Assembly (NCBI GenBank): GCA_964484515.1
Contig: CAZAGT010000138.1
Coordinates: 1-12,205, forward strand
Source: CAZAGT01 sp964484515
GTDB lineage: Bacteria > Desulfobacterota > DSM-4660 > Desulfatiglandales > HGW-15
Length of the DNA stretch: 12,205 nucleotides
Reading direction: 5' to 3'
Shown: piece after piece, positions 1-7,817 of the stretch
Layout: every line of letters starts with the position of its first letter
Numbering within the stretch: the first letter of the stretch is position 1
Translations under genes and position numbers: made by a program
Notes under the pieces: generated by a model
Seen by the model: the letters and a program-made list of their open reading frames with translations, nothing else
Database searches by the model: none
Told to the model about the DNA's origin: nothing

Positions 1-165
1 CACCCTTGGCGCCTGGAATCTGCAGCATCCTCGACTTTTGCAACGTTAGGGTTTATTTGGGAAATGTTAAATCGGCCGATTTTTGACCATGATGCTAGTC
101 ACAACCAAACGGGACATTTCAAGGTCGACTTTCTTTTCCTCACAGAGTTGTATGCACTCAAGTGA
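1..165 (+). other. Open frame running in from the left edge, unrecognised
   Basis: One forward frame is open from base 1 to a TGA at 163-165, giving about 54 codons without a visible start. It could be the tail of an upstream gene. The translation (for example the stretch TFATLGFIWEMLN, and FLTELYALK at the end) matches no family I recognise. The other frames in this stretch are broken by stops. The composition is mixed and there is no clear coding signature, so it may equally be chance. If real, it would sit about 185 bases upstream of the efflux operon on the same strand. Confidence 0.2.
69..82. promoter_or_regulatory. 14-bp perfect palindrome upstream of the efflux operon
   Basis: AAATCGGCCGATTT reads identically on both strands. 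It has no loop, so it is a better candidate for a dimeric regulator site than for a terminator. It lies inside the possible left-edge open frame and about 270 bases upstream of the membrane fusion protein gene, which is far for an operator. Function is not shown. Confidence 0.2.
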
Positions 166-275
166 TAGCAGAAATTCCGTAACTGCCACCAGTGCGCTTC
201 GGAAATACTTTTTTTTCGGAAAATACTATCCATCCTGTTTGAACGGAAAGAGGATGAGAGGAACTTCTTAAAATG

Positions 276-301
276 TTGACAAATTTTCGGAGTCCTATTT
301 T
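276..301 (+). promoter_or_regulatory. Weak candidate promoter of the efflux operon
   Basis: An exact TTGACA at 276-281 lies in the AT-rich leader before the operon. The best -10-like hexamer is TATTTT at 296-301, with a spacer of only 14 bases, shorter than the usual 16-18. Two near-identical copies of TTCGGAAA(A)TACT (198-209 and 215-227) lie just upstream. The location is right for a promoter of the four-gene operon but the spacing is poor. Confidence 0.25.
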
Positions 302-349
302 GTTCGAGGAGAGACAAGCGTATTTTGATCTACCCCGGAGGCACAGTTG

Positions 350-1402
350 ATGAAAAAACGGGCCATGTTTTTTTTAGTCTTCGTCCTCTTCTTTGCTGGT
401 GCAGTCTTTTGGTATTTCCATAGGTTCGAGAACAGTAAGGACGTGAAGGAGATCGTCCTCTACGGAAACGTGGATATCCGGCAGATTCAGCTTGCTTTTC
501 ATGCGACCGGCCGCATCCTGAAGCTCGCAGTGCAGGAAGGGGACCGCGTGCACTCCGACGACTTGGTGGCCGAGATCGACCCTGTGCGCTACGAGGCGGG
601 CGCGGCCCGGGCCGCTGCAGAGGTGGCGCGCCAAAAGCAAATCCTCGCGCGGCTTTTGGCAGGGAGTCGGCCCGAAGAGATCAGGGAGGCAAAGGCCCGC
701 GTAAATGAGGCGGAGGCCAAATGGAAAGACGCCAAAATAGTGTACGAAAGAGACAAGACGCTCTTCCAGCAAAAGACGGTCGCCCAGCAGAGGCTCGACG
801 ATGCCGAGAGAGCCTTCGAGTCGGCCCGGGCCGAGGTGGACGCAGCCCGGCAGGCCCTGGCTCTTGCCGTCGAAGGTCCCAGGGAGGAGGACATCGAGGC
901 CGCCCGGGCACAGGTCAAAGCGAGTGAAGCCGCTTTGAAGCTCGCGGAAAGAGAGCTTGCGGATACCAGGCTCTATGCCCCCAGCGAGGGCGTGATCCAG
1001 GACCGCATTCTCGAGCCGGGTGACATGGCCTTTCCGGAAACGCCTGTCTTTACCCTGGCCCTCATCGATCCAGTCTGGGTCCGGGCCTATGTCTCGGAAC
1101 CCGACCTCGGCAAGATCGCTCCCGGGATGGAGGCCCACGTCACCACGGACAGCTTTCCGGGCAAGATCTACCGAGGGTGGATCGGCTTTATCTCCCCTAC
1201 GGCGGAGTTCACTCCAAAGGAGGTGCAGACCACCGAGCTTCGGACCAAGCTCGTGTACCGGATCCGCGTCTACGCCTGCAACCCGCAAGGTGAACTGCGC
1301 CTGGGAATGCCGGTGACCGTCACGATTCCCCTGGAGCAGCCCAGGGAGAGCTTTAAAGCGAACACAGACCCATGCCGGGAAGAGCCCCATGCTGCCCCTT
1401 GA
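350..1402 (+). CDS. ybhG: HlyD-type membrane fusion protein of an ABC exporter (YbhG-like)
   Basis: This is the periplasmic adaptor that would link the inner-membrane ABC transporter encoded downstream to an outer-membrane channel. The 350-residue protein opens with a positively charged stub and one hydrophobic anchor (about residues 5-25, FFLVFVLFFAGAVFWYF). Next comes a first half-lipoyl segment (GRILKLAVQEGDRV), then a long Ala/Glu/Arg-rich coiled coil of about 130 residues, then the return lipoyl half (LYAPSEGVIQDRILEPGD) and a beta-barrel region. E. coli YbhG is of similar length (about 330). TTG at 347 is in frame, but ATG at 350 is preferred because GGAGG at 337-341 lies 8 bases upstream. 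The 3' end overlaps the ATPase gene by 14 bases, which suggests translational coupling. A TolC partner is not in the window. Confidence 0.88.
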   Translation: MKKRAMFFLVFVLFFAGAVFWYFHRFENSKDVKEIVLYGNVDIRQIQLAFHATGRILKLAVQEGDRVHSDDLVAEIDPVRYEAGAARAAAEVARQKQILARLLAGSRPEEIREAKARVNEAEAKWKDAKIVYERDKTLFQQKTVAQQRLDDAERAFESARAEVDAARQALALAVEGPREEDIEAARAQVKASEAALKLAERELADTRLYAPSEGVIQDRILEPGDMAFPETPVFTLALIDPVWVRAYVSEPDLGKIAPGMEAHVTTDSFPGKIYRGWIGFISPTAEFTPKEVQTTELRTKLVYRIRVYACNPQGELRLGMPVTVTIPLEQPRESFKANTDPCREEPHAAP

Positions 1403-3182
1403 GAACAAAGGAAAAATCGCCCTCATGCTCGAAGACGTGAGCAAGAGCTTCTATCCGGGGGGCCGACGGGTTCAGGCCCTGGACAAGGTGGGTCTCAGCG
1501 TTCGCCACGGCAGAGTGACGGGCCTGGTGGGGCCGGACGGGGGCGGAAAGACGACCCTTCTGCGACTGGCATCAGGGCTTCTCCTGCCTGACAGCGGTCA
1601 CCTCCATGCCCTTGGCATCGACGTGATCCGTGATCCCCTTGTAGTTCAAAAATTCATCGGCTACATGCCCCAACGCTTCGGACTTTACGAGGACCTCACC
1701 GTACAAGAGAACCTGGATCTCTATGCGGATTTGCAGGGGGTGCCTCACGGGGACCGGGCGGAGCGCTATGCCGAGCTAATCCGCATGACCGGTCTCGGTC
1801 CCTTCACCGGAAGGCTTGCAGGGGCCCTCTCCGGGGGAATGAAGCAGAAACTGGGTCTTGCCTGCACCCTGGTACGCGCTCCGAAGCTTCTTCTTCTCGA
1901 CGAGCCCACTGTGGGGGTCGACCCGGTCTCCCGCCGGGAGCTCTGGGCCATCGTCTACCGCCTGGTGGAGAAGGAAGGAATGACGGTTCTCCTGAGCACG
2001 GCCTATCTCGATGAAGCCGAGAGGTGCCAAGAGGTTATCCTCCTGCACGGGGGTAAAGTGCTGGGACAGGGAGATCCGAGGGCTCTCAGAAAAGACATGA
2101 AGGGACGAAGCTACCAGGTGATGGCGGCAGGTATCAACAAACGTTCTTTGCAGGAACGGCTGGCCCACGCTCCCGGGATCATGGATGCCATCATCCACGG
2201 CGAAGGGGTCAGGATGGTGACGCAAAAAGCTGAAGCGCCTGACACGGAGGCCCTTCTTCCGGATCTGGCCGATGCACGTATCGTTGCAGTAGAGCCGCGC
2301 TTCGAGGACCACTTCATCAGAGTGCTGAAAGGGGGTTCGGGTGAGGGAGATCCTCCGACTTCGCGGGGCGTCCCTCACAACGACGCTTCGACTTGCTCCG
2401 CTTCGGGTGCCCCTTCAAAGAACGGTGACGTGATCGAGATCAAGGACGTCAAACGCCGCTTCGGCAACTTTTATGCCGTCAAAGGAATCAGCTTCACAGT
2501 CCTCCACGGCGAGGTCTTCGGCCTTCTCGGGGCAAACGGCGCTGGCAAGTCCACCACCTTTCGCATGCTGTGCGGACTTCTCCCTGCATCCGAGGGTACC
2601 CTCATGGTAGCGGGCAACGATCTGCGGCGGGCGGCTGCAAGGGCCCGCGGGCGCATTGGGTACATGGCCCAACGTTTCTCCCTCTACACCAACCTCTCGG
2701 TGACCGAGAACCTCCGATTTTTCAGCAGCGCCTACGGGCTCCGGGGCGCGCGGCAGAGAGAGAGGATCGCCTGGGCCCTTGAGGAGTTCGAGATGCGCTC
2801 TTTTGCGAAAGCCAAGAGCGGTGACCTGCCCCTGGGCTACAAGCAGCGGATAGCCCTGGCTGCAGCCCTCATGCACGAGCCAGAAATCCTTTTCCTGGAT
2901 GAGCCCACCTCCGGCGTAGACCCCCTTGCGAGGCGGGAATTCTGGCACCGGATCAACGCCCTTGCCGAAGGGGGCGTGACGGTCCTGGTCACAACCCACT
3001 TCATGGAAGAAGCGGAGTACTGCGACAGGCTGGTCATCATGGCGGAAGGGGAGATCCTGGCTCAAGGCACCCCTGAAGAAATGAAGAGGCGTTTCCGATC
3101 TTCCTCCATGCCCGAGCCCACGATGGAAGACGCCTTCATCGCCCTGATCGAGGGCCGTTGGAAACAGGAGGAAGCGGCATGA
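1389..3182 (+). CDS. ybhF: Double-ATPase ABC exporter subunit (YbhF-like)
   Basis: This 597-residue protein carries two complete nucleotide-binding domains (NBDs) joined by a Gly/Ser/Pro-rich linker at about residues 318-345. NBD1 has Walker A GPDGGGKTT (48-56), signature LSGGM (147-151) and Walker B LLLLDEP (167-173). Its H-loop histidine is replaced by Ala205 (STAYLDEAE). NBD2 has Walker A GANGAGKST (381-389), a non-canonical signature LPLGY (480-484), Walker B with D504/E505 and a normal H-loop His537 (TTHFMEEAE). From memory E. coli YbhF shares this asymmetry (STSYLDEAE, and LPLGF as signature) and the unusual GPDG P-loop. Gene order also matches ybhGFSR. In E. coli this transporter has been linked to drug and cation efflux; the substrate here is unknown. 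ATG 1389 is weakly supplied with GGAAGAG; ATG 1425 is an alternative. The stop overlaps the next start as ATGA. Confidence 0.92.
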   Translation: MLPLENKGKIALMLEDVSKSFYPGGRRVQALDKVGLSVRHGRVTGLVGPDGGGKTTLLRLASGLLLPDSGHLHALGIDVIRDPLVVQKFIGYMPQRFGLYEDLTVQENLDLYADLQGVPHGDRAERYAELIRMTGLGPFTGRLAGALSGGMKQKLGLACTLVRAPKLLLLDEPTVGVDPVSRRELWAIVYRLVEKEGMTVLLSTAYLDEAERCQEVILLHGGKVLGQGDPRALRKDMKGRSYQVMAAGINKRSLQERLAHAPGIMDAIIHGEGVRMVTQKAEAPDTEALLPDLADARIVAVEPRFEDHFIRVLKGGSGEGDPPTSRGVPHNDASTCSASGAPSKNGDVIEIKDVKRRFGNFYAVKGISFTVLHGEVFGLLGANGAGKSTTFRMLCGLLPASEGTLMVAGNDLRRAAARARGRIGYMAQRFSLYTNLSVTENLRFFSSAYGLRGARQRERIAWALEEFEMRSFAKAKSGDLPLGYKQRIALAAALMHEPEILFLDEPTSGVDPLARREFWHRINALAEGGVTVLVTTHFMEEAEYCDRLVIMAEGEILAQGTPEEMKRRFRSSSMPEPTMEDAFIALIEGRWKQEEAA

Positions 3183-4303
3183 GCTTCGCTTCCCCTTCGC
3201 GGCTCCGGGCCCTTGTGCGCAAGGAGGCCCTTCAGATCATCCGGGATCCCTCGAGCATTGCCATTGCCTTTCTCCTTCCCGTGATTCTGCTCTTCATTTT
3301 CGGATATGGCGTCTCCCTCGACGCCAGGAACGTCCCTATCGCGGTCGTGGCGGAACAGCCTTCGGGGTTGACGGCCAGCTTCACCGGCGCTTTCGCCCAA
3401 TCGCCCTATTTCGATGCCCGCACTTTCCGTTCCATCCAGGAAGCGGAACAGGCCCTCATGGAACGCAAGGTCAACGCCATTGTCTGGATGCGCGGCAACT
3501 TTGCCGAGAAGGAGCTGTCCATGGGCAATGCGCCGATCGGGGTGATCGTGGACGGCGTGGACGCCAACAATGCAAGGCTCATCGAGGGGTACGTACAGGT
3601 GGTGTGGGTCAACTGGCTGCAGCAGTTCGCCGCCTCACGCGGAGAGTCCCTGGACCTGCCCGTGGTCATGGAGCAAAGGATCTGGTTCAACCCGGAGGTG
3701 AGGAGCAGGAACTTCCTGGTGCCTGGACTCATCGCCGTCATCATGACCCTCATTGGGGCGCTCCTCACCGCCATGGTGGTTGCTAGGGAGTGGGAGCGAG
3801 GCACCATGGAAGCCGTCATGGTCACCCCGGTGACGGTCCGGGAGATCCTGCTGGGTAAACTCATTCCTTACTTCATCCTCGGTATGGGGGGGATGGCCCT
3901 ATCGGTGGCCATGGCCGTGTGGCTCTTTCAAGTTCCCCTGCGGGGTTCTCTTGCAGTGCTCTTCGGAGCGTCGGCCCTTTTCCTGGTCGTGGCGCTAGGC
4001 ATGGGACTCCTGATCAGCACGGTGGCGAAAGACCAGTTCGTGGCCGGACAGGTGGCCATCATCGCCACCTTTCTCCCTGCCTTTATCCTCTCGGGTTTCA
4101 TTTTCGACATCGGGAGCATGCCGACGCCGGTCCAGGGGGTGACCCACATCATTGCGGCCAGGTATTTTGTCGCCATTCTCCAGACCCTCTTTCTTGCGGG
4201 CAGCGTGTGGTCCCTGGTCGCGGTCAACTCGCTCGCCCTCCTGATCATGTCCTTGGTCTTCCTCGCTCTGGTGCGGTGGCGCACCAGGAAGCGGCTGCAG
4301 TAA
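3179..4303 (+). CDS. ybhS: ABC-2 type permease (YbhS-like)
   Basis: Inner-membrane half of the exporter, 374 residues. The layout is that of the ABC-2 family with a large external domain. A cytoplasmic N-terminus is followed by TM1 at about residues 27-47 and then about 130 residues of extracytoplasmic domain. Five hydrophobic segments start near residue 180 (FLVPGLIAVIMTLIGALL). Between TM2 and TM3 lies the conserved cytoplasmic motif REWERGTMEAVMVTP. An in-frame TTG at 3158 exists, but ATG 3179 is chosen. It has AGGAGG at 3166-3171 with 7-base spacing and overlaps the ATPase stop as ATGA, the classic coupled arrangement. E. coli YbhS is nearly the same length. It probably pairs with the next gene product to form a heterodimeric channel driven by the double ATPase. 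Confidence 0.9.
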   Translation: MSFASPSRLRALVRKEALQIIRDPSSIAIAFLLPVILLFIFGYGVSLDARNVPIAVVAEQPSGLTASFTGAFAQSPYFDARTFRSIQEAEQALMERKVNAIVWMRGNFAEKELSMGNAPIGVIVDGVDANNARLIEGYVQVVWVNWLQQFAASRGESLDLPVVMEQRIWFNPEVRSRNFLVPGLIAVIMTLIGALLTAMVVAREWERGTMEAVMVTPVTVREILLGKLIPYFILGMGGMALSVAMAVWLFQVPLRGSLAVLFGASALFLVVALGMGLLISTVAKDQFVAGQVAIIATFLPAFILSGFIFDIGSMPTPVQGVTHIIAARYFVAILQTLFLAGSVWSLVAVNSLALLIMSLVFLALVRWRTRKRLQ

Positions 4304-4315
4304 AGGGGCCCCAAG

Positions 4316-5425
4316 ATGTGGCACCGAGTTATGGCGCTGGTGGTCAAGGAGTTCCTGGCTCTTCTGAAGGACAAAAAGGGCCGCATGGTGTTCATCGGCC
4401 CACCCATCATCCAGCTGATCGTCTTCGGCTATGCCGCCACCTTTGATCTCAACCAGGTTCCTTATGCGGTGTTCAACGAGGACTCAGGCGCGGCGGCTAG
4501 GCAATTCCTGCAGCGGGTAGAAGGCTCTTCCGCCTTCCGTCTCATGGGCTACCTGGAAAGCGACCGCCAGATCGCCCCCCTCATCGACTCCAGGAAAGCC
4601 CTCATGGTGCTCCACATCGGCCCCCGCTTCACGGAGGATCTGCTCCTCCGCCGGACCGCACCCCTCCAGGTCATCATCGACGGCCGAAACTCCAACACCG
4701 CCATGCTGGTCGCAGGCTACATGCGAACCATTCTCACCCGGTTCAACGAGGAGTGGGCAGAAACCCACGGGTATTCCCGGCCTCCGGCAAAACTCGACAC
4801 CCGCGCGTGGTTCAACCCCAACCTTCAAAGCCGATGGTTCATCGTGCCGGGGATCGTGGGGCTCCTCACCCTGGTGGTGACGGTGATGGTCACGGCCCTG
4901 TCCGTAGCCAGGGAGCGCGAAGCAGGAACATTTGACCAGCTCCTCGTGACGCCCCTACGTCCTGTCGAAGTCCTGCTCGGCAAGGCCCTGCCCGGGATCG
5001 TGATCGGCTTTCTCGAAGCGAACCTGATCATCCTCATCGCGGTGCTGTGGTTCCATGTCCCCCTAAGAGGAAACCTTCTTGCCCTCTACCTCGGCCTGTT
5101 TCTATTTCTCCTTTCCGTGATCGGCGTCGGGCTCATGATCTCCAGCATTGCCGTCACCCAACAGCAGGGCCTGCTCGGCGGATTTCTTTTCCTGGTCCCT
5201 TCGATCATTCTCTCAGGCTTTGCCACGCCCATCGCCAACATGCCGCAGACGGTCCAGGTCCTCACTCTCGTGAACCCCATGCGCTACTTCCTGGTGATCC
5301 TCCGCTCCGTTTTCCTGGAGGGCGGCTCCGGCTCCCTTCTCTGGCCGGAGTACTGGCCTATGGCAGTCATCGGAGTGGTCAACCTCGCCCTGGCAGGGTG
5401 GCTGTTCCGACATCGCATGTACTAG
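4316..5425 (+). CDS. ybhR: ABC-2 type permease (YbhR-like)
   Basis: Second permease half, 369 residues, paralogous to the preceding one. It shows the same order: TM1 (about residues 24-42), an external domain of about 140 residues, then FIVPGIVGLLTLVVTVMVTALS as TM2, followed by the motif REREAGTFDQLLVTPL and four further hydrophobic segments. The corresponding motif in the YbhS-like protein is REWERGTMEAVMVTP. The ATG at 4316 follows the previous stop by 12 bases, with AAAGGGG at 4302-4308 as ribosome binding site. E. coli YbhR is about 368 residues. This is the last gene of the operon; no clear hairpin terminator follows it. Assignment between YbhS and YbhR rests on gene order and length. 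Confidence 0.9.
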   Translation: MWHRVMALVVKEFLALLKDKKGRMVFIGPPIIQLIVFGYAATFDLNQVPYAVFNEDSGAAARQFLQRVEGSSAFRLMGYLESDRQIAPLIDSRKALMVLHIGPRFTEDLLLRRTAPLQVIIDGRNSNTAMLVAGYMRTILTRFNEEWAETHGYSRPPAKLDTRAWFNPNLQSRWFIVPGIVGLLTLVVTVMVTALSVAREREAGTFDQLLVTPLRPVEVLLGKALPGIVIGFLEANLIILIAVLWFHVPLRGNLLALYLGLFLFLLSVIGVGLMISSIAVTQQQGLLGGFLFLVPSIILSGFATPIANMPQTVQVLTLVNPMRYFLVILRSVFLEGGSGSLLWPEYWPMAVIGVVNLALAGWLFRHRMY

Positions 5426-5660
5426 TGCGGTCAACGGATATTTCAATAAATCTCTATTCTTTGGTAGCGGATGTATCCCAAGGCTCCGAGTATCCAAATG
5501 CGCTGAGGGGTCTTAATAAGGTTGGGGAATTCGCTCGCAAGGGAATTTGATGATCCAGGAGAGAATGATACTGATGGCAGTGAGAAGCTCCTAGGCGGAT
5601 CTTCGTAATGTACAAAACATACCTAATGCTATACCCTCCGGGTGAAAGCATGATTCTCAC
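5426..5660. other. Non-coding spacer after the efflux operon
   Basis: I see no convincing gene or RNA in this stretch. The short open frames on both strands give translations I do not recognise, and no G+C-rich stem followed by a T-run was found to terminate the efflux operon. It may contain decayed coding material that cannot be identified by eye. Confidence 0.4.
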
Positions 5661-5811
5661 GAGGCTGTCGGAAAACGCCCATCTGCTTCGTTACCCTCAT
5701 CCCTCGTCACTGCGGCGTACTCCTATGTACGCCTCATTCCTCGGGATTTCGGAAGCCTTGCATCTGGACATTTTCCATCAGCCTCTGAGAAGTCGGTTTT
5801 TCGACAGCTTC
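5661..5811. repeat. 151-bp inverted-repeat element (MITE-like or intergenic repeat)
   Basis: The left arm GAGGCTGTCGGAAAAC (5661-5676) and the reverse complement of the right arm (5796-5811, GAAGCTGTCGAAAAAC) agree at 14 of 16 positions. In the middle is a hairpin with a perfect 7-bp stem, GGCGTAC (5714-5720) / GTACGCC (5727-5733), and a 6-base loop. The hairpin is flanked by the near-repeats CCTCATCCCTCG and CCTCATTCCTCG. The trinucleotide CAC abuts both ends, a possible 3-bp target duplication that could be chance. No transposase is encoded. From memory, very similar sequences occur in many copies in Desulfobacterota genomes; this was not searched. A 72-codon open frame crossing it is not considered a gene. 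Confidence 0.6.
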
Positions 5812-6437
5812 CACATATTCCCTTAATTTGACTCTTTCAACTATTGTTTTGGCGGTCGCTTGTTTTTCGAGCCAAACAGATTTAAGACACGATAAGGATT
5901 CTGCAATTTATCGAAAATCAAAGATTATTATCCCAAAAGGAAAGAATCGACCTCAAAAATAGTTTATGATATCAATCCCATTGGAAAATTCGTTCAGCCC
6001 ATACCCGGTTTAGAGTAATGCAAGAATACATAAACTGAGATACCACAGGTTTTCCCATTGTTTGGATATTATCAGTATATCTGAAATCACATGGTTTTTG
6101 GGATCATGGCAAGTGATATGCAATTCGATTATTCCATCCAAAACAAACTACGTTTAGTAACACTACCAAAGGTTGGTAGTTTTCCCACAAATTGATCATA
6201 CCACAGGCTTTTTCAGGATAGTTCACAACACAAGATCTTGTGAATGTCCAAATTTCAAAATATCGATCTTTTGGGATCTGCTCCTCTTTTAGATCCGAGA
6301 AATGTCCTTTGTCGAAATGCTCCTACCATGAAGTCAGATTACGCCTTCGGCAACAGGGAAATACACATTTAACCCCATTGCATATCTTTGCCCTTATGAT
6401 GAATTTAAGAGTTTAGGAAATGGCAAAGGATGTATTC
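5812..6437. other. AT-rich gene-free spacer with short palindromes
   Basis: About 625 bases, clearly richer in A+T than both flanks, with stops in all frames and no recognisable gene. It contains a 7-bp inverted repeat ACTACCA/TGGTAGT at 6162-6180 followed by a few T residues (a weak terminator shape), a 14-bp perfect palindrome at 6229-6242, and GGATCT/AGATCC at 6274-6296. The decaamer ATACCACAGG occurs twice (6040-6049 and 6198-6207). These may be regulatory or merely AT-rich background. Confidence 0.45.
6229..6242. promoter_or_regulatory. 14-bp perfect palindrome in the AT-rich spacer
   Basis: CACAAGATCTTGTG is perfectly self-complementary. It is nested with a second inverted repeat, TTCACAA (6222-6228) and TTGTGAA (6238-6244). 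This overlapping dyad looks like a dimeric regulator site, but the nearest intact gene start downstream is at 6706, so its target is unclear. Confidence 0.25.
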
Positions 6438-6680
6438 ATGAAGGTCGTGCTCGTTTCCGGGGCGGGTTAGGCTTAACGATGAGCTATGGACTCATTGAAA
6501 TTGATACCCGATGGGCGCCGAAATGCCGGCCAAGGAACCAGCGGCCATGAAAACATTTCGAGAGACCAGCCGATCGGGCGAATGGATCGGCCGGGGAGGA
6601 GATCGCCGCTGTGCTGCCCAGGCGCAAGCTTCGTGATCGAGCATGCACTCGTTGTCGATGGCGGATACACCGCAAGATGA
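6438..6680 (+). pseudogene. Remnant of a short-chain dehydrogenase/reductase (SDR)
   Basis: The last 40 or so codons read in one frame as RDQPIGRMDRP, then CCPGASFVIEHALVVDGGYT and a stop at 6678-6680. This aligns with the tail of the intact SDR that ends at 9928 (RLGRPEEIA, then HALVVDGGYT). Upstream pieces of the same C-terminal domain lie in other frames: GLIEIDT, then PMGAEMPAKEPAAMKTFRE. EEIAAVL is visible in a third frame at about 6596-6617. At least three frame breaks and a small deletion are therefore present. Just before, ATG at 6438 opens a short frame KVVLVSGAG followed by a stop. It resembles the first beta strand and glycine motif of an SDR, so most of the middle of the gene may have been deleted; this N-terminal match is less certain. 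The remnant ends 25 bases before the alcohol dehydrogenase. Confidence 0.72.
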
Positions 6681-6705
6681 GAGCAAAAGTTGAAAGGAGA
6701 TAAAC

Positions 6706-7722
6706 ATGCAAGGAGCAATTCTCTACGGCCCGCGCGATGTGCGTTTCGATGAGCGCGATGCCCCAAAAATCATCAAGCCGACGGATGCCATCATCAGGAT
6801 CTCGGCCACCTGTGTGTGCGGGTCTGACCTGTGGCCCTATCGAGGCATCCAGCCAATCACCCAGCCGACCCCGATGGGTCACGAGTACTGCGGCATCGTC
6901 GAGGAGGTCGGCAGTGCAGTTACCAAGGTCAAGCCCGGTCAGTTTGTTATTGGCTCGTTCTTCGCCTCCGACAATACCTGCCCCAACTGCCAGGCGGGCT
7001 ATCAGACGTCCTGCCAGCACAAAGAATTCGTCAGCGATGCGCAGGCTCCCTTGCTGCGCGTCCCGCTTGCGGAAGGCACCCTGGTGGCTACCCCGGAGGT
7101 TCCCTCGGAAGACCTGATCCCGAACATGATAGCGCTTTCAGACGTTATGGGGACCGGCTGGTTCGCTGCTGACGCAGCCAACGTGAAGCCGGGCAAAACG
7201 GTCGTGGTTGTTGGTGACGGTGCCGTTGGGCTTCTTGGTATGCTCTCAGCCAAGCAGATGGGAGCCGAGCGGATCATTGCGATGAGCCGTCATGAGCCGC
7301 GACAAAAGCTTGCCCGCGAGTTCGGTGCAACCGAGATCGTATCCGAGCGCGGCGACGAGGGCGTAGACCGCATCAAAGATTTGACCAACGGAATCGGTGC
7401 TGACGCGGTTCTGGAGTGCGTCGGCACCCAGGAGTCGATGATGCAGGCGATCCGTTCCACGCGTCCCGGTGGCTCCATCGGCTATGTCGGCATGCCTCAC
7501 GGTGTCAACCTTGATGCACAAGGGTTGTTTTACGCCCACGTCCACCTCCACGGTGGCCCAGCTCCGGTGCGCCGCTACCTGCCCGAACTGATCAATCTGG
7601 TATGGAACGGAAAGATCAACCCCGGCAAGGTTTTTGACCTGACCCTGCCGCTTAATCAGGTAGCGGAGGGATATCGTGCGATGGACGAGCGACGGGCGAT
7701 TAAGGCGTTGCTTCGTCCTTAG
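6706..7722 (+). CDS. Zinc-dependent alcohol dehydrogenase family protein (MDR)
   Basis: A medium-chain dehydrogenase/reductase of 338 residues, interconverting an alcohol and a carbonyl with NAD(P). The catalytic zinc region is CVCGSD (Cys38, Asp41) with GHE (His59, Glu60). The structural zinc lobe reads D-x2-C-x2-C-x7-C (positions 89, 92, 95, 103), so the first of the usual four cysteines is Asp89. The Rossmann motif is GDGAVG (170-175). The second strand ends in MSRHEPR rather than an acidic residue, which favours NADP(H); that is inference. The ATG is well placed, with AAGGAG at 6694-6699 and a 6-base gap. The gene follows an SDR remnant and precedes the exported cupin by 95 bases, so a shared transcript is likely. 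Closely similar proteins are widespread among bacteria; the physiological substrate is not known. Confidence 0.9.
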   Translation: MQGAILYGPRDVRFDERDAPKIIKPTDAIIRISATCVCGSDLWPYRGIQPITQPTPMGHEYCGIVEEVGSAVTKVKPGQFVIGSFFASDNTCPNCQAGYQTSCQHKEFVSDAQAPLLRVPLAEGTLVATPEVPSEDLIPNMIALSDVMGTGWFAADAANVKPGKTVVVVGDGAVGLLGMLSAKQMGAERIIAMSRHEPRQKLAREFGATEIVSERGDEGVDRIKDLTNGIGADAVLECVGTQESMMQAIRSTRPGGSIGYVGMPHGVNLDAQGLFYAHVHLHGGPAPVRRYLPELINLVWNGKINPGKVFDLTLPLNQVAEGYRAMDERRAIKALLRP

Positions 7723-7817
7723 TAAGTTTCCACCGCTAATATAGTGCGCATAGACATGAAATGACAGGAGAGAGGGTAGACGGTGGATGGAAAAACATAA
7801 ATAAAGAGGAGACTAAA

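Noticed and set aside
374..1444. 356-codon open frame antisense to the membrane fusion protein gene
   Set aside because: GC-rich codon bias on the real strand leaves the opposite strand open; the translation has no domain, while the forward frame is clearly HlyD-like.
5608..5826. 72-codon open frame across the inverted-repeat element
   Set aside because: It spans the repeat ends, has no ribosome binding site and no recognisable protein features; the palindromic DNA explains it.
6040..6207. Two copies of ATACCACAGG as a repeat array
   Set aside because: Only two copies 158 bases apart with no regular spacing in AT-rich DNA; not a CRISPR or iteron array.
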